This document shows positions 38,101-45,339 of a stretch of 64,000 nucleotides of DNA, one piece after another; the stretch's first letter is position 1; each line of letters starts with the position of its first letter. Location: positions 464,765-528,764 of the forward strand of contig NZ_JNYJ01000001.1 in the NCBI RefSeq assembly GCF_000716715.1. Reading direction: 5' to 3'. The position numbers were made by a program, and so were the translations under genes. Below the pieces are notes generated by a model. It saw only the letters and a list, made by a program, of their open reading frames with translations, was not told the origin of the DNA and did not search any database. The stretch is from Dactylosporangium aurantiacum. GTDB taxonomy: Bacteria > Actinomycetota > Actinomycetes > Mycobacteriales > Micromonosporaceae.

Positions 38101-38578
38101 GGCGGACGGCGCGTACGTCGAGGGCTCGCCCCAGGTCGAGGCGATCCTCGCCGAGCTGCGGGCGGTGAGCGACATCCTGCACCGGTCCAGCCCGCTGTCG
38201 CAGGGGCGCCCGGCGACGAGCTCCTCGGTCGAGGTGGAGCACGCCGGGTTCGACGCCCGGTACGCCTTCGACGGCGACAGCACCACCCGCTGGTCGAGCA
38301 GGTACACCGACCAGGAGTGGCTGCAGGTCGACCTCGGCGGCGTGCAGTCCGTGCGACGGGTCGTCCTGGAGTGGGAGGCGGCGTACTCCCAGAGGTTCGA
38401 GCTCCAGACGTCGGCCGACGGCACCACCTGGACGACGATCTTCTCGACGGCCAGCGGTGCCGGCGGCACGCAGGTGCTCGCCGTCGACGGCGCCGGACGC
38501 TACGTGCGACTGGTCACCGCGCAGCGCGGCACGGAGTACGGCAACTCGTTGTGGGAGTTCAAGGTGTACGGCGCCTGA
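35132..38578 (+). CDS. Large secreted protein with helical hydrophobic and coiled-coil core and C-terminal discoidin (F5/8C) domain
   Basis: 1148 residues from GTG 35132, 4 bp after AAGGAGG. Residues 1-41 are a Sec signal peptide (RRLRWLAGLLVLTLCAGLAP ... AAAQ). The rest, in order: a helical N-terminal domain (42-305); a hydrophobic helical stretch (about 307-386) with LGADIATIGKAGLSIATAV and NILGAVMSLLPMFASG; a coiled coil (about 390-470) with IKELRMDIANLRDQMNERF and LEGSVQEVRAQLGDIQ; a mixed domain (about 480-880); and a typical discoidin/CBM32 domain (about 1023-1148) with RYAFDGDSTTRWSS and WLQVDLGG. No enzyme motif was found. The hydrophobic-plus-coiled-coil order recalls helical pore-forming toxins, but that is inference; an adhesin is equally possible. 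Confidence 0.85.
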   Translation: MSTVPHWRSPGRTTLRRLRWLAGLLVLTLCAGLAPAVPAAAQVNWQEQQFRDRLFSAHMRAHDTGLQGLKDLVLSVAAMDWRMANPNATTDDIIRHMSRVKAAVDAQYIADVYGSGAYAAFVKLIDAASGVPGINIATPGLKALLESTVGDNLSQTALIENQVTGAYQTNMYLSQLYAVQDTGWGQVTRLGQQDPSFTAAWNGIVGGRNGVVLDASTEQLLADPLLATYVNVESILTRQQDQSAYLQEIRRQVEATLTTLSAKNDQIVAQLRAASLQYPVGPGPKPTPEAYTQARAQAAERQVALDAMGSGLFVLSTLAGFVDPELGADIATIGKAGLSIATAVNNYLPTIAGLSVGQALSSLSTMTLTGNILGAVMSLLPMFASGPDPNQVILQQIKELRMDIANLRDQMNERFDAIEQALTIVYRDITTQLTRLEGSVQEVRAQLGDIQRTLLALDSKVDTLALFTAHSLQQASLDQLKTEVNGYINYEKRTTTPFPGYEKYAAVENTFHTAGTIKSWDVPFVQTTAGEQIDPVTTIGQFGPSGSVSYLTWLANFRYGTGVPTPARTVPSASVFQLAARAYMALQLQNPAYAGQLSAYRSTELQAIGTEYLRATRALSAPADGGATNKTFSGLVANYRTYSGAVSDALLDVRNRVSSTAYSPFGGPDQTPGTRVPDATVPVCTGTGTALNAPANAANASLPNPYQVAALALPDDGKPTYSSCWTASWVDTDGDPLEAMSGSVQITFVNRVAWPGEGPQDIRTVTAKRYFGQICTYSTRTGQKCKVPRTEVQNAWTSTYKPFMEQNATVTVDKAVLFDARMRVTRALYGKQLHYYQVVGAELAGDTVLSRANRKLTETIGLIQTYTELAFPKALEGNATLNALLYGNQRLIGDQVVSLPSRPDAVRLPGLSDAFGRALAAFAGCQPTGMGRPCTEGFTPDVKVDQAAPFDVDCPVADPVGEHVANCLAGYRQPRADLLAAQYARHSKELADGAYVEGSPQVEAILAELRAVSDILHRSSPLSQGRPATSSSVEVEHAGFDARYAFDGDSTTRWSSRYTDQEWLQVDLGGVQSVRRVVLEWEAAYSQRFELQTSADGTTWTTIFSTASGAGGTQVLAVDGAGRYVRLVTAQRGTEYGNSLWEFKVYGA

Positions 38579-38584
38579 CGGTGC

Positions 38585-38626
38585 CCGGCTGCCGGTCGCC
38601 CCGGACGAGGGGCGGCCGGCAGCCGG
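38585..38626 (+). terminator. Very strong terminator after the discoidin protein gene
   Basis: CCGGCTGCCGG (38585-38595) pairs perfectly with CCGGCAGCCGG (38616-38626); GCCCC (38598-38602) continues the stem with GGGGC (38609-38613) around a 6-nt loop. The stem is about 18 bp and is followed by the T-rich stretch TCGTTTCCGTCCTT. It may also stop transcripts from the convergent symporter gene. Confidence 0.85.
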
Positions 38627-38720
38627 TCGTTTCCGTCCTTCCGCACGGCCGGTTCTGGTGCTTTGGTACGGCCGGTCGTTTCCGTGCTTGCGCACGGCCG
38701 GTTCTGGTGCTTTGGTACGG
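38623..38720. repeat. 49-bp direct tandem repeat, two copies
   Basis: The block starting CCGGTCGTTTCCGT and ending CTTTGGTACGG occurs at 38623-38671 and again at 38672-38720 with two base changes, followed by a short partial third copy (CCGGTGCTCG). The block lies in the 161-bp space between two convergent genes and starts inside the terminator stem. Confidence 0.9.
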
Positions 38721-38739
38721 CCGGTGCTCGTGCGGCCGG

Positions 38740-40425
38740 TCAGGGGCGGGAGCGGCGGTACACGGTGCCGACGCGGGGCTGGGGTGGCAACGGCCGCACC
38801 GCGGGGCGGGTGTGCGCGCCGCCCGGGTTGCGGGGCAGGCCGTCGAGGAGGTCGTCGAGGCGCTTCACCATCGGGTCGTCGACGTCGGCGGTGTAGTCCT
38901 CGGGGCGGGTCTGGTCGACGCCCGCCGGGACCTTCGCCAGCCGGAGGACCACCGTGCCGACCACCGTCACGAGCAGGTTCGCCAGGAGGGCGAGGAGGCC
39001 GACGTACACCATGACGCCGCCGCCGAACGAGTAGGTGGACCCGCCGAAGTGCGCCTTGACCACGACCCCGCCGGGGCCGAGCTGGGGGATGCGGTAGAGC
39101 AGGGCGACCGCGACGACCAGGCCGGTGACCAGGCCGGCGATGAGGGCGGCGCGGTGGAACCAGGCGGTCGTCAGGCCGAACAGCACCGCCGGGATCGTCT
39201 GCAGTATCACGGCGCCGCCGATGAGCTGCAGCTCCGCCGAGTACGCCGGGTCCAGCAGCAGGATCACCGCGACCGCGCCGAACTTCACCACCAGCGACGC
39301 CCACCGGCTGACCCGGGCCTCCTCGGCGGGGCCGGCGTCGGGGCGCAGGTACTGCCGGTAGATGGAGCGGGTGAACGCGTTCGCCGCCGCGATCGACATG
39401 ACCGCGGCCGGGATGAGGGCGGCGACGCCGAGGGTGGCGTAGGCGATGCCCGCCGACCAGCCCGGCAGCAGGTTGTGGAACAGCTGCGGGGTCACGGTGT
39501 TGAGGTCCCGGCCGACCGGCACGACCCCGTTGGCGACGGCGAACAGCCCGAGCATCCCCATCAGGCCCAGGGCCAGGCAGTACACGGGCAGGGCGGCCGT
39601 GTTGCGCTGCACCGTCGAGCGGTCCCGGGCGGCGATGATCGCGATCACCGCGTGCGGGTACGCGAAGATGGACAGGGCCGAGCCGACCACCATCGTGAGG
39701 TAGCCGACCTGGCCGGCGTCGGTGAGCAGCAGCCCGTCCGCCGGCGACGGCGTGCGGGCGAAATGGTCGGCCGCCAGCCGGAACGTGGTGCCCCAGCCGC
39801 CGGACATCGCGACGATCAGGACACCCGACACGACGACCCACACGAGCAGGATGTCCTTGGCGATCGACAGCAGCGCCGGCGCGCGCAGCCCGGAGCGGAA
39901 CGTGCTGACCGAGACGAGGCCGACGGCGACGAGCAGCGGCCACTCGCCGGCCACGCCGAGGGTCTTGAACACCGCCTGCAGCGACAGCAGCTGCACCGAC
40001 ACGTACGGCATCGTCGCCACGATCCCGGTGACGGCGACCAGCGCCGACAGCCCCGGCGAGCCGAAGCGCGCCCCGGCCATCTCACCCGGCGTCACGAACC
40101 CGTGCCGGTGCGACACCGACCAGGCGCGGGCCGACATGACGAACGCGATCGGGGTCGTCGCGATCGCGAACGGCACCGCGAAGAAGCCCAGCGCCCCGAC
40201 GCCGTAGGTCAGGGCGGGCACGGCGACGAACGTGTAGGCGGTGTACATGCTGCCGCCCAGCAGGAACCAGGTGACCCAGCTGCCGAACGCCCGCCCGCCG
40301 ACGCCCCACTCCTCCAGGCTGTGGATGCTCTGCGGCTGCCGCCACCGCGCCGCGGCGAAGCCGAGCACCATCATCACGCCCATGAGCAGCGCGAACACCG
40401 CGATCTCCACGTCCCGGTCGCTCAT
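38740..40425 (-). CDS. Sodium:solute symporter (SSS family)
   Basis: A 561-residue polytopic transporter from ATG 40425 with about 13 membrane spans. It shows SSS features such as EEWGVGGRAFGSWVTWFLLGG in TM1-2, PYVSVQLLSLQ and the family hallmark region ALIPAAVMSIAAANAFTRSIYR. The long hydrophilic C-terminal tail ends in Arg/Pro-rich sequence. Together with the DUF3311 protein, which overlaps it by 4 bp, it matches the two-component arrangement of monocarboxylate permeases (MctP/MctC). Substrate is likely a short-chain organic acid; the specificity is inferred. Confidence 0.9.
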   Translation of the reverse strand: MSDRDVEIAVFALLMGVMMVLGFAAARWRQPQSIHSLEEWGVGGRAFGSWVTWFLLGGSMYTAYTFVAVPALTYGVGALGFFAVPFAIATTPIAFVMSARAWSVSHRHGFVTPGEMAGARFGSPGLSALVAVTGIVATMPYVSVQLLSLQAVFKTLGVAGEWPLLVAVGLVSVSTFRSGLRAPALLSIAKDILLVWVVVSGVLIVAMSGGWGTTFRLAADHFARTPSPADGLLLTDAGQVGYLTMVVGSALSIFAYPHAVIAIIAARDRSTVQRNTAALPVYCLALGLMGMLGLFAVANGVVPVGRDLNTVTPQLFHNLLPGWSAGIAYATLGVAALIPAAVMSIAAANAFTRSIYRQYLRPDAGPAEEARVSRWASLVVKFGAVAVILLLDPAYSAELQLIGGAVILQTIPAVLFGLTTAWFHRAALIAGLVTGLVVAVALLYRIPQLGPGGVVVKAHFGGSTYSFGGGVMVYVGLLALLANLLVTVVGTVVLRLAKVPAGVDQTRPEDYTADVDDPMVKRLDDLLDGLPRNPGGAHTRPAVRPLPPQPRVGTVYRRSRP

Positions 40426-40619
40426 CGCCGCACCCCGATGTACACGATCGAGATGACCACGGTCGCCAGCCCCGCGCAGGCCAGCTGGTACCAGTAGAAG
40501 AACGGCACCCCGAACAGCTGCGGCTCGAGCCGGTTGTACAGGGGCACGGCCAACGGCGCGACGGTCGGGACCACCAGCAGCCAGTACAGGGGGCGGCGGC
40601 GCTGATCAGGCTCGGGCAT
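40422..40619 (-). CDS. DUF3311 small membrane subunit
   Basis: A 65-residue protein with two hydrophobic segments (YWLLVVPTVAPLAVPLYN and FYWYQLACAGLATVVISIVYIG) joined by the RLEPQLFGVPFF loop. This is the DUF3311 pattern of tiny proteins encoded just before SSS symporters. Its stop overlaps the symporter start (ATGA), so the two are probably made in equal amounts and act as one transport complex. Confidence 0.9.
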   Translation of the reverse strand: MPEPDQRRRPLYWLLVVPTVAPLAVPLYNRLEPQLFGVPFFYWYQLACAGLATVVISIVYIGVRR

Positions 40620-40639
40620 CGCTTGATAACAGTGCGCGG

Positions 40640-41401
40640 TCAGCGGGATTGCAAAGACGAAAAGTCATCGACCCCATAGGCGCGCAGCATCGTCTCGAGC
40701 CGCCGCGCCGCCGGCGACAGGTGCTGCGGCTGGCTGACCACGCCGACCTGCACGCAGACCGGCGGGTCGAACCGGCGCAGGACCGCCCCGGCCGCCGCGG
40801 CCCGCCGCGCGTACCCGCCCGCGACGACCGCCCCGCCCCCGGCGAGCAGCAGCGGCACGACCGCCTCGCTGTGGCGGGTCCGGATGTCGCTGCCGTGGAT
40901 GCGGTACCGCTCCTGCCGGCCGATCGGCTCGACCCGCACCGCGGGGTGCTCGACCGGCAGGTACGTGACCCCGAGCTCGCACCGCCCGTCGACCACGTGC
41001 CGCACCAGGTCGTCCTCGTCCCGTGGCCCGTGCACCCGGACCGGCACCCCCGGGTGCTGCCGCCGGAACGCCGCGATCGCCGGCGCCACGTCCACCGCGA
41101 GGGGGTCCAGCACCGCCACGTCGAGCCAGCCGGCGGCGAGCCCCACCACGCACCCGACCGCGGCCCGCGCGTCGGCCAGGTCGGTCAGCACCTTGCGCGC
41201 CGGGTCGAGCAGCGCCTTGCCCGCCGCCGTCAACGCCAGCGGCCGCTGCCGCCGGTCGAACAGCTCGACGGCCATCTCCCGTTCCAGGGCCCGGATCGAC
41301 TGCGACAGCGACGGCTGCGCCACGTGCAACGCGGCCGCCGCCGCGGTGACGCTGCCGTGCTCGGCGACCGCCACGAAGTACTCCAGCCTGCGCAGGTCCA
41401 C
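40640..41401 (-). CDS. LysR-family transcriptional regulator (short)
   Basis: 253 residues from GTG 41401. The N-terminal helix-turn-helix is clear (MDLRRLEYFVAVAEHGSVTA, ALHVAQPSLSQSIRALE). The effector domain (about 95-235) is shorter than the usual 200 residues, so one lobe may be reduced. Only 6 bp separate it from the second LysR gene upstream, so the pair is co-transcribed. The neighbouring symporter/DUF3311 genes downstream on the same strand are possible targets or operon partners. Confidence 0.88.
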   Translation of the reverse strand: MDLRRLEYFVAVAEHGSVTAAAAALHVAQPSLSQSIRALEREMAVELFDRRQRPLALTAAGKALLDPARKVLTDLADARAAVGCVVGLAAGWLDVAVLDPLAVDVAPAIAAFRRQHPGVPVRVHGPRDEDDLVRHVVDGRCELGVTYLPVEHPAVRVEPIGRQERYRIHGSDIRTRHSEAVVPLLLAGGGAVVAGGYARRAAAAGAVLRRFDPPVCVQVGVVSQPQHLSPAARRLETMLRAYGVDDFSSLQSR

Positions 41402-41407
41402 GCCGGT

Positions 41408-42298
41408 TCACCGCCCGCGCAGCGCGTGGTCGATGAACGCCCTGGCCGTGCCGGACAGCTCACCGGGGCGGTGGACCAGCCCGTACGGCAACCGCAACGC
41501 CGGCGCCACCCGCATGACCACCGCCCCCCGCGCGGCGGCCTCGTGGGCCGCGACGTCGGGCATGAACGCCGCCCCGACCCCCGCGATGACCAGGTCGGTG
41601 ATGAGGTCACGCTGGCCGCTCTCGACGACGACCCGGGTCCTGACCCCGGCCGCGCGCAGCGCGGACTCGACGAGCAGCCGGGACGCGCTGCCCCGGGGCA
41701 CCCCGATCAGCTCCACCCCCGCCAGGTCCGCCAGCCGCACAGCCTCAGCCTCCACGCCGGCGGCGGGCGGTGGGACGCGGGTGCCGCACGGCGGCGGGAA
41801 CACGAGCACGAGGTCGTGCGCGCCGAGCTCCACCTCGCACAGTCCCAGCCGGGCCGCCGGCAGGTGGACCAGGCCGAGCGCGCTCACCCCGTCGCGGACC
41901 CTGGCCAGCAGCGCCTCGTCGGTGTCGCGGTCCAGGGTGACCGACACGCCCGGGCGCTCCCGCAGGAAGCCGCCGACCAGCCGGGCGCCCGGGTGCGCGC
42001 CGAGCGGCGCCGACGCCACGATCTCGAGGCTGTGCTGCTCGGGCCGCCCGCCGGCGGCCTCGCCGGCCATGGCGACGTCGCGGATCAGCACCCGGGCAGG
42101 TCCGAGGAACGCCCGCCCGGCCGCGGACAGCGTCACCCCGTGCGACGCGCGGTGGAACAGCGCCGTGCCGAGGTCGCGCTCCAGGGCCTTCACCGACTGC
42201 GACATGGTCGGCTGGGCGACGTTGAGCGCCGTCGCCGCCCTGCCGAACCCACCGTGCTCCACCACGGCGAGGAAGTACCTGATCTGCCGGGTGTCCAC
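41408..42298 (-). CDS. LysR-family transcriptional regulator
   Basis: A full-length 296-residue LysR protein from GTG 42298. The helix-turn-helix is MDTRQIRYFLAVVEHGGFGR, ALNVAQPTMSQSVKALE and the effector-binding domain runs from about 92 to 290. It shares its start pattern and much of the DNA-binding sequence with the shorter LysR gene 6 bp downstream, which suggests a tandem duplication followed by divergence. The cupin gene lies 117 bp upstream on the same strand. Confidence 0.92.
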   Translation of the reverse strand: MDTRQIRYFLAVVEHGGFGRAATALNVAQPTMSQSVKALERDLGTALFHRASHGVTLSAAGRAFLGPARVLIRDVAMAGEAAGGRPEQHSLEIVASAPLGAHPGARLVGGFLRERPGVSVTLDRDTDEALLARVRDGVSALGLVHLPAARLGLCEVELGAHDLVLVFPPPCGTRVPPPAAGVEAEAVRLADLAGVELIGVPRGSASRLLVESALRAAGVRTRVVVESGQRDLITDLVIAGVGAAFMPDVAAHEAAARGAVVMRVAPALRLPYGLVHRPGELSGTARAFIDHALRGR

Positions 42299-42415
42299 GG
42301 GTCATCCGTCTTTCAGCACGCCTCGTGCAGAAATCATGACGACAGTGTTACGTGCGTGTGCCGAACATGTCCAGAACCCTGCGCGCCGACGCGGTCCTGC
42401 CAGCGGCAGGAACCG

Positions 42416-42877
42416 CTACCAGCACGCCTCGCGCTGCGGCGTCCGGTCCGCGTCCGGCCGGCGGATCGTCGCGGTGATCGGTGGCAGCCGGTACTCCGCG
42501 TCGCTCACGTGCTCGCCCCATTCCGTGCCGGTGCCGTCCGGTCCGGTCTCGTGGGCCGACATCACCACCATGAACGTGTTCGGCGCGGCGCCGTGCCAAT
42601 GCCACTCACCCGCCTCGACGACGACGGTGTCCCCGGCGCGCACCTCATGGATGGGTCCGCCCCGGCGCTGGACCCGGCCCACGCCGTGCAGGACGGTCAG
42701 GACCTGCCCGTACCGGCAACGGTGCCAGGCCGTCCGTGTGCCGGGGCTGAACTGCGCGTGGAACGTCTGCAGGCGGGAGGGCTCCAGACCGGTCACGTCC
42801 CGGTCGATCCACACGACACCGGAATAGCACTGCTGCGGGGCCTGCCGGCCTTGGCTCGGGGTACGGACGACTTGCAT
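42416..42877 (-). CDS. Cupin-domain protein with a His-x-Cys metal site
   Basis: A 153-residue single-domain cupin from ATG 42877 behind AGAGGAAG. The fold motifs are FSPGTRTAWHRCRYGQVLTVLHGVGRVQ (motif 1) and EVRAGDTVVVEAGEWHWHGA (motif 2). It belongs to the family that includes bacterial cupin hydroxynitrile lyases, where motif 1 normally reads H-T-H-P-L-G-Q. Here it reads H52-R-C54-R-Y-G-Q58, so one metal-binding His is replaced by Cys. The reaction is unknown. The two LysR genes downstream on the same strand could regulate it. Confidence 0.85.
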   Translation of the reverse strand: MQVVRTPSQGRQAPQQCYSGVVWIDRDVTGLEPSRLQTFHAQFSPGTRTAWHRCRYGQVLTVLHGVGRVQRRGGPIHEVRAGDTVVVEAGEWHWHGAAPNTFMVVMSAHETGPDGTGTEWGEHVSDAEYRLPPITATIRRPDADRTPQREACW

Positions 42878-42951
42878 GGATCTTCCTCTCTGATGTGAAC
42901 TCTGATGCGCGCCCCGCCCGGCACGGACGGCCTCGCCGCCCGGCCGGCGGG

Positions 42952-44094
42952 TCAGGCCTGGTAGTCGGCCCAGGACAGGTCCCATGCGGTCCAGCCGTCG
43001 CCGGGGTCCAGCGGCACCCCCGTGTTGCGCGTGACGACCGGGTCGCCGACGAGGGTCTGCTCGTACAGCCACTTCGCGTCAGCGGTCGAGACGTTGGTGC
43101 AGCCGTGGGAGACGTTGCGCCGGCCCTGGTCGCCGACCGACCACGGTGCGGCGTGGATGTACTGGCCGCCCCACGTCAGCCGCATGGCGTACTGCACCGC
43201 GACGGTGTACTCCGGGGTGCGGAACACTGTCGCGGCCTCCCGCGACATGATCACCGTCGTGCCGCTCGACGTGGGCGTGGACGGCTTGCCGAGACTCACC
43301 GGCATGGTCCGCACGAGCGCGTCGTTCTGGTAGACGTTCATCTGCTTCGTCGCGTTGTCGATGTCGATGGTCAGCTTCCGGCCGATCGTGACCGTCGCCG
43401 CGAAGTCCTCGTCGGCGTGGCCGTTGCCGATCCGTACGCCGTTGAGCGCCTTCCGCGCGGTGATCTTCGTACCCGGCTGCCAGTACCGCTCCGGCCGGTA
43501 CATCACCTGCCGGCCGCCGAACCAGTGCCACGCGCCGGCCTGCGGCGGATCGCTCTTCACGAAGAGGCGCTGCTGCACGGCGGCGCGCGACTCCTGCGGG
43601 ACGTCGGAGCCGAACTGCACGACGATCGGCATGCCGACGCCGTAGGTCCCGCCGTTGGTCAACATCAGGTCTGACGTGACGACCGGGCCGCTGGGCCTCG
43701 CCGCCGTGGTGAAGGCCGTCTCCCGGGTCACGGGCTTGTTGTCGGCGCCGACGGCGGTGACCTTCGCGGTGTAGGTCGTGCCGTAGCGCAGCGCGGCGGC
43801 CGGCACCCAGGAGGAGCCGTCGTCGCGGAACTCACCGGCGACCCGCTGGCCCGCCGCGTCCGTCAGGGCGACGTCGGTGATCTTCCCGTCGTTCACCCTC
43901 GTGCCGATCTCGGTGCTGATCGCCACCCCCGACTCGCCCGCCGCCGGGGTGAGGGCCAGTCCGACCGGTGGCGGCGGGGGAGCGCTCCACTTCACCGCCG
44001 TGGGCTTCTTCGAACTGTGACACCCCGACAGGCCCAACTGTGCCGCCACGGCGAGCGCGACCAGCGCCACCGCGGTCCGGCTGGGCCCCCTCAT
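42952..44094 (-). CDS. L,D-transpeptidase lipoprotein
   Basis: A 380-residue cell-wall cross-linking enzyme that makes 3-3 peptide bridges. The lipobox LSGC puts the lipidated Cys at residue 25. Two Ig-like domains (about 35-135 and 137-235) precede the YkuD catalytic domain (about 238-360), whose nucleophile is Cys332 in VSHGCTNVS, with the His of GGQYIHAAPW upstream. The layout matches mycobacterial LdtMt2-type enzymes. No Shine-Dalgarno site lies before ATG 44094; instead the stop of a 10-codon upstream ORF overlaps it. Confidence 0.94.
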   Translation of the reverse strand: MRGPSRTAVALVALAVAAQLGLSGCHSSKKPTAVKWSAPPPPPVGLALTPAAGESGVAISTEIGTRVNDGKITDVALTDAAGQRVAGEFRDDGSSWVPAAALRYGTTYTAKVTAVGADNKPVTRETAFTTAARPSGPVVTSDLMLTNGGTYGVGMPIVVQFGSDVPQESRAAVQQRLFVKSDPPQAGAWHWFGGRQVMYRPERYWQPGTKITARKALNGVRIGNGHADEDFAATVTIGRKLTIDIDNATKQMNVYQNDALVRTMPVSLGKPSTPTSSGTTVIMSREAATVFRTPEYTVAVQYAMRLTWGGQYIHAAPWSVGDQGRRNVSHGCTNVSTADAKWLYEQTLVGDPVVTRNTGVPLDPGDGWTAWDLSWADYQA

Positions 44095-44123
44095 GTGCTG
44101 TGCCTGTGCCTGTGCATGGACAT
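44091..44123 (-). CDS. Putative 10-residue leader peptide overlapping the L,D-transpeptidase start
   Basis: ATG at 44123 is preceded, about 7 nt upstream, by GAGGAT (44130-44135). It encodes MSMHRHRHST and stops with TGA at 44091-44093, overlapping the transpeptidase ATG (ATGA). The peptide alternates His and Arg codons (CAC AGG repeated). Its start codon lies inside a 10-bp hairpin (44115-44124 with 44135-44144). Translational coupling could replace the missing Shine-Dalgarno site of the main gene. No homologue is known to me. Confidence 0.5.
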   Translation of the reverse strand: MSMHRHRHST

Positions 44124-44209
44124 GGGGTCATCCTCATGTCCGTGGGGACGAGGCCGGGACGGTAAAGGGGGTGGCAATGCGAGGGACCTCGGGGCGCGCG
44201 GCGCGGTCC

Positions 44210-45043
44210 CTACATGACGGCGTCCACGATCTGCTGCGCGAGCCCTTCCCATTTCGCGTAGGCGTCCGGGAAGGCCGACCGTTGCACCGTTTGCGCCGCG
44301 ACGGTGACGGCCAGCTGCTCCCAGCCTTCGACCCGGCTCAGGGCCGCGTAGAACCTGCGCGCGGACTCACGCGGATCCATCAGCTGGTCGACCGTCCCCC
44401 AGCTCGGTCGCTGCTGGAAGAGGCCGACCGAGTCGTAGTCGTACCCCACGCCCTCGTTCGGGCGCTGCAGCGACTGCGGCAGGTTCGGGTTCGCGAGGTT
44501 GCGCAGGTGGCTTTCCTGCAGGGCGGTGGCGATCCCCACGACGGCCGCCCGCCGCGGCAGGTTCAGCTGCCGGGCGACGTCGATGATGGCGACGGCGTTG
44601 TTCATCTCGGCCTGGGTCAGCCCGCCGACGGGCGCGGGCACGGACGGCGACGGCGACGCCGCTGGTTCGGCGGCCGGCGTCGGGGCGGCCGTCGTCGGCG
44701 TCGGGGCGGCCTTCGTCGACGGCGGCGTGACGGCGGCGTCGGCGGGTTTCCGGGCGCGGCCGCGTGAGGCCGGCCCGTCGGCCGCCGAGCGTCCGGCCTC
44801 GACGGCGAGCGCCGCGCTGTCCGCCGGTGCGGCGCCGGGTCCGGCCGACGACGACAGCGTCGTGGACAGGCCGATTCCCGTGACCGCGACGATGACCATG
44901 GCGTACCGGCGCAGCGCGGCGGGCACGGCCGCGTACGGCCGCGAACGGGATGCGTGCCGCCCGCGGGAGCAGCGACGCAGATGGCGGGGACCGCGCGCGC
45001 GTCCACCGCTGAGCGGCTGGTCATTGTCGGTGCCCGGGAGCAT
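44210..45043 (-). CDS. Secreted or membrane-anchored lysozyme-like protein
   Basis: A 277-residue product from ATG 45043. A basic N-terminus leads to a hydrophobic segment (MVIVAVTGIGLSTTLSSSAG, about residues 48-67), a signal anchor. A long Ala/Pro/Thr linker follows (about 70-140), then a globular domain with VVGIATALQESHLRNLANP, YDYDSVGLFQQRPSWGT and MDPRESARRFYAAL. This pattern is common in actinobacterial cell-wall proteins and resembles lysozyme-like transglycosylase folds, with the Glu of QESHL as the candidate catalytic acid. Translation could also start at the internal ATG of MVIVAV. It is divergent from the riboswitch-controlled gene. Confidence 0.78.
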   Translation of the reverse strand: MLPGTDNDQPLSGGRARGPRHLRRCSRGRHASRSRPYAAVPAALRRYAMVIVAVTGIGLSTTLSSSAGPGAAPADSAALAVEAGRSAADGPASRGRARKPADAAVTPPSTKAAPTPTTAAPTPAAEPAASPSPSVPAPVGGLTQAEMNNAVAIIDVARQLNLPRRAAVVGIATALQESHLRNLANPNLPQSLQRPNEGVGYDYDSVGLFQQRPSWGTVDQLMDPRESARRFYAALSRVEGWEQLAVTVAAQTVQRSAFPDAYAKWEGLAQQIVDAVM

Positions 45044-45339
45044 CCGGCGAGCCTAGGCGGCCCGGATCCTGGGCCGCCGCGGATGTACGGACCGGGCCGG
45101 CCGGACATCGGGGGTGCCGCACACCGCCAGGGTGTCCGGTCGTGCGGTGCACCGCGGCACGGCGCACGGCACCGGCAGGCGACCCGCGCGCCCGCAGGGT
45201 GCATCCGGGCGTTCGCCGCACCGGCGGCCCGCCCGGTAGCCGCGCAGCGCGGCGGTGCCGGTGCCGTTCCCGCCGCCCGGTAGGGTCCCCCCATCCGCCC
45301 GGCCTGCCGTCACCCACCTCGGATGACACCGCGGCGGAT
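45044..45339. other. Divergent intergenic region upstream of the c-di-AMP riboswitch
   Basis: About 300 GC-rich bases with no supported gene. TAGGGT at 45279-45284 is a possible -10 for the + strand riboswitch transcript, without a convincing -35. Nothing resembling a second riboswitch was found on the minus strand. Confidence 0.4.

Noticed and set aside
34838..39943. A 1701-codon open frame on the minus strand
   Set aside because: It lies antisense to the discoidin protein and part of the symporter, which have signal peptides, ribosome-binding sites and family motifs. In very GC-rich DNA the antisense frame opposite a real gene often stays open.
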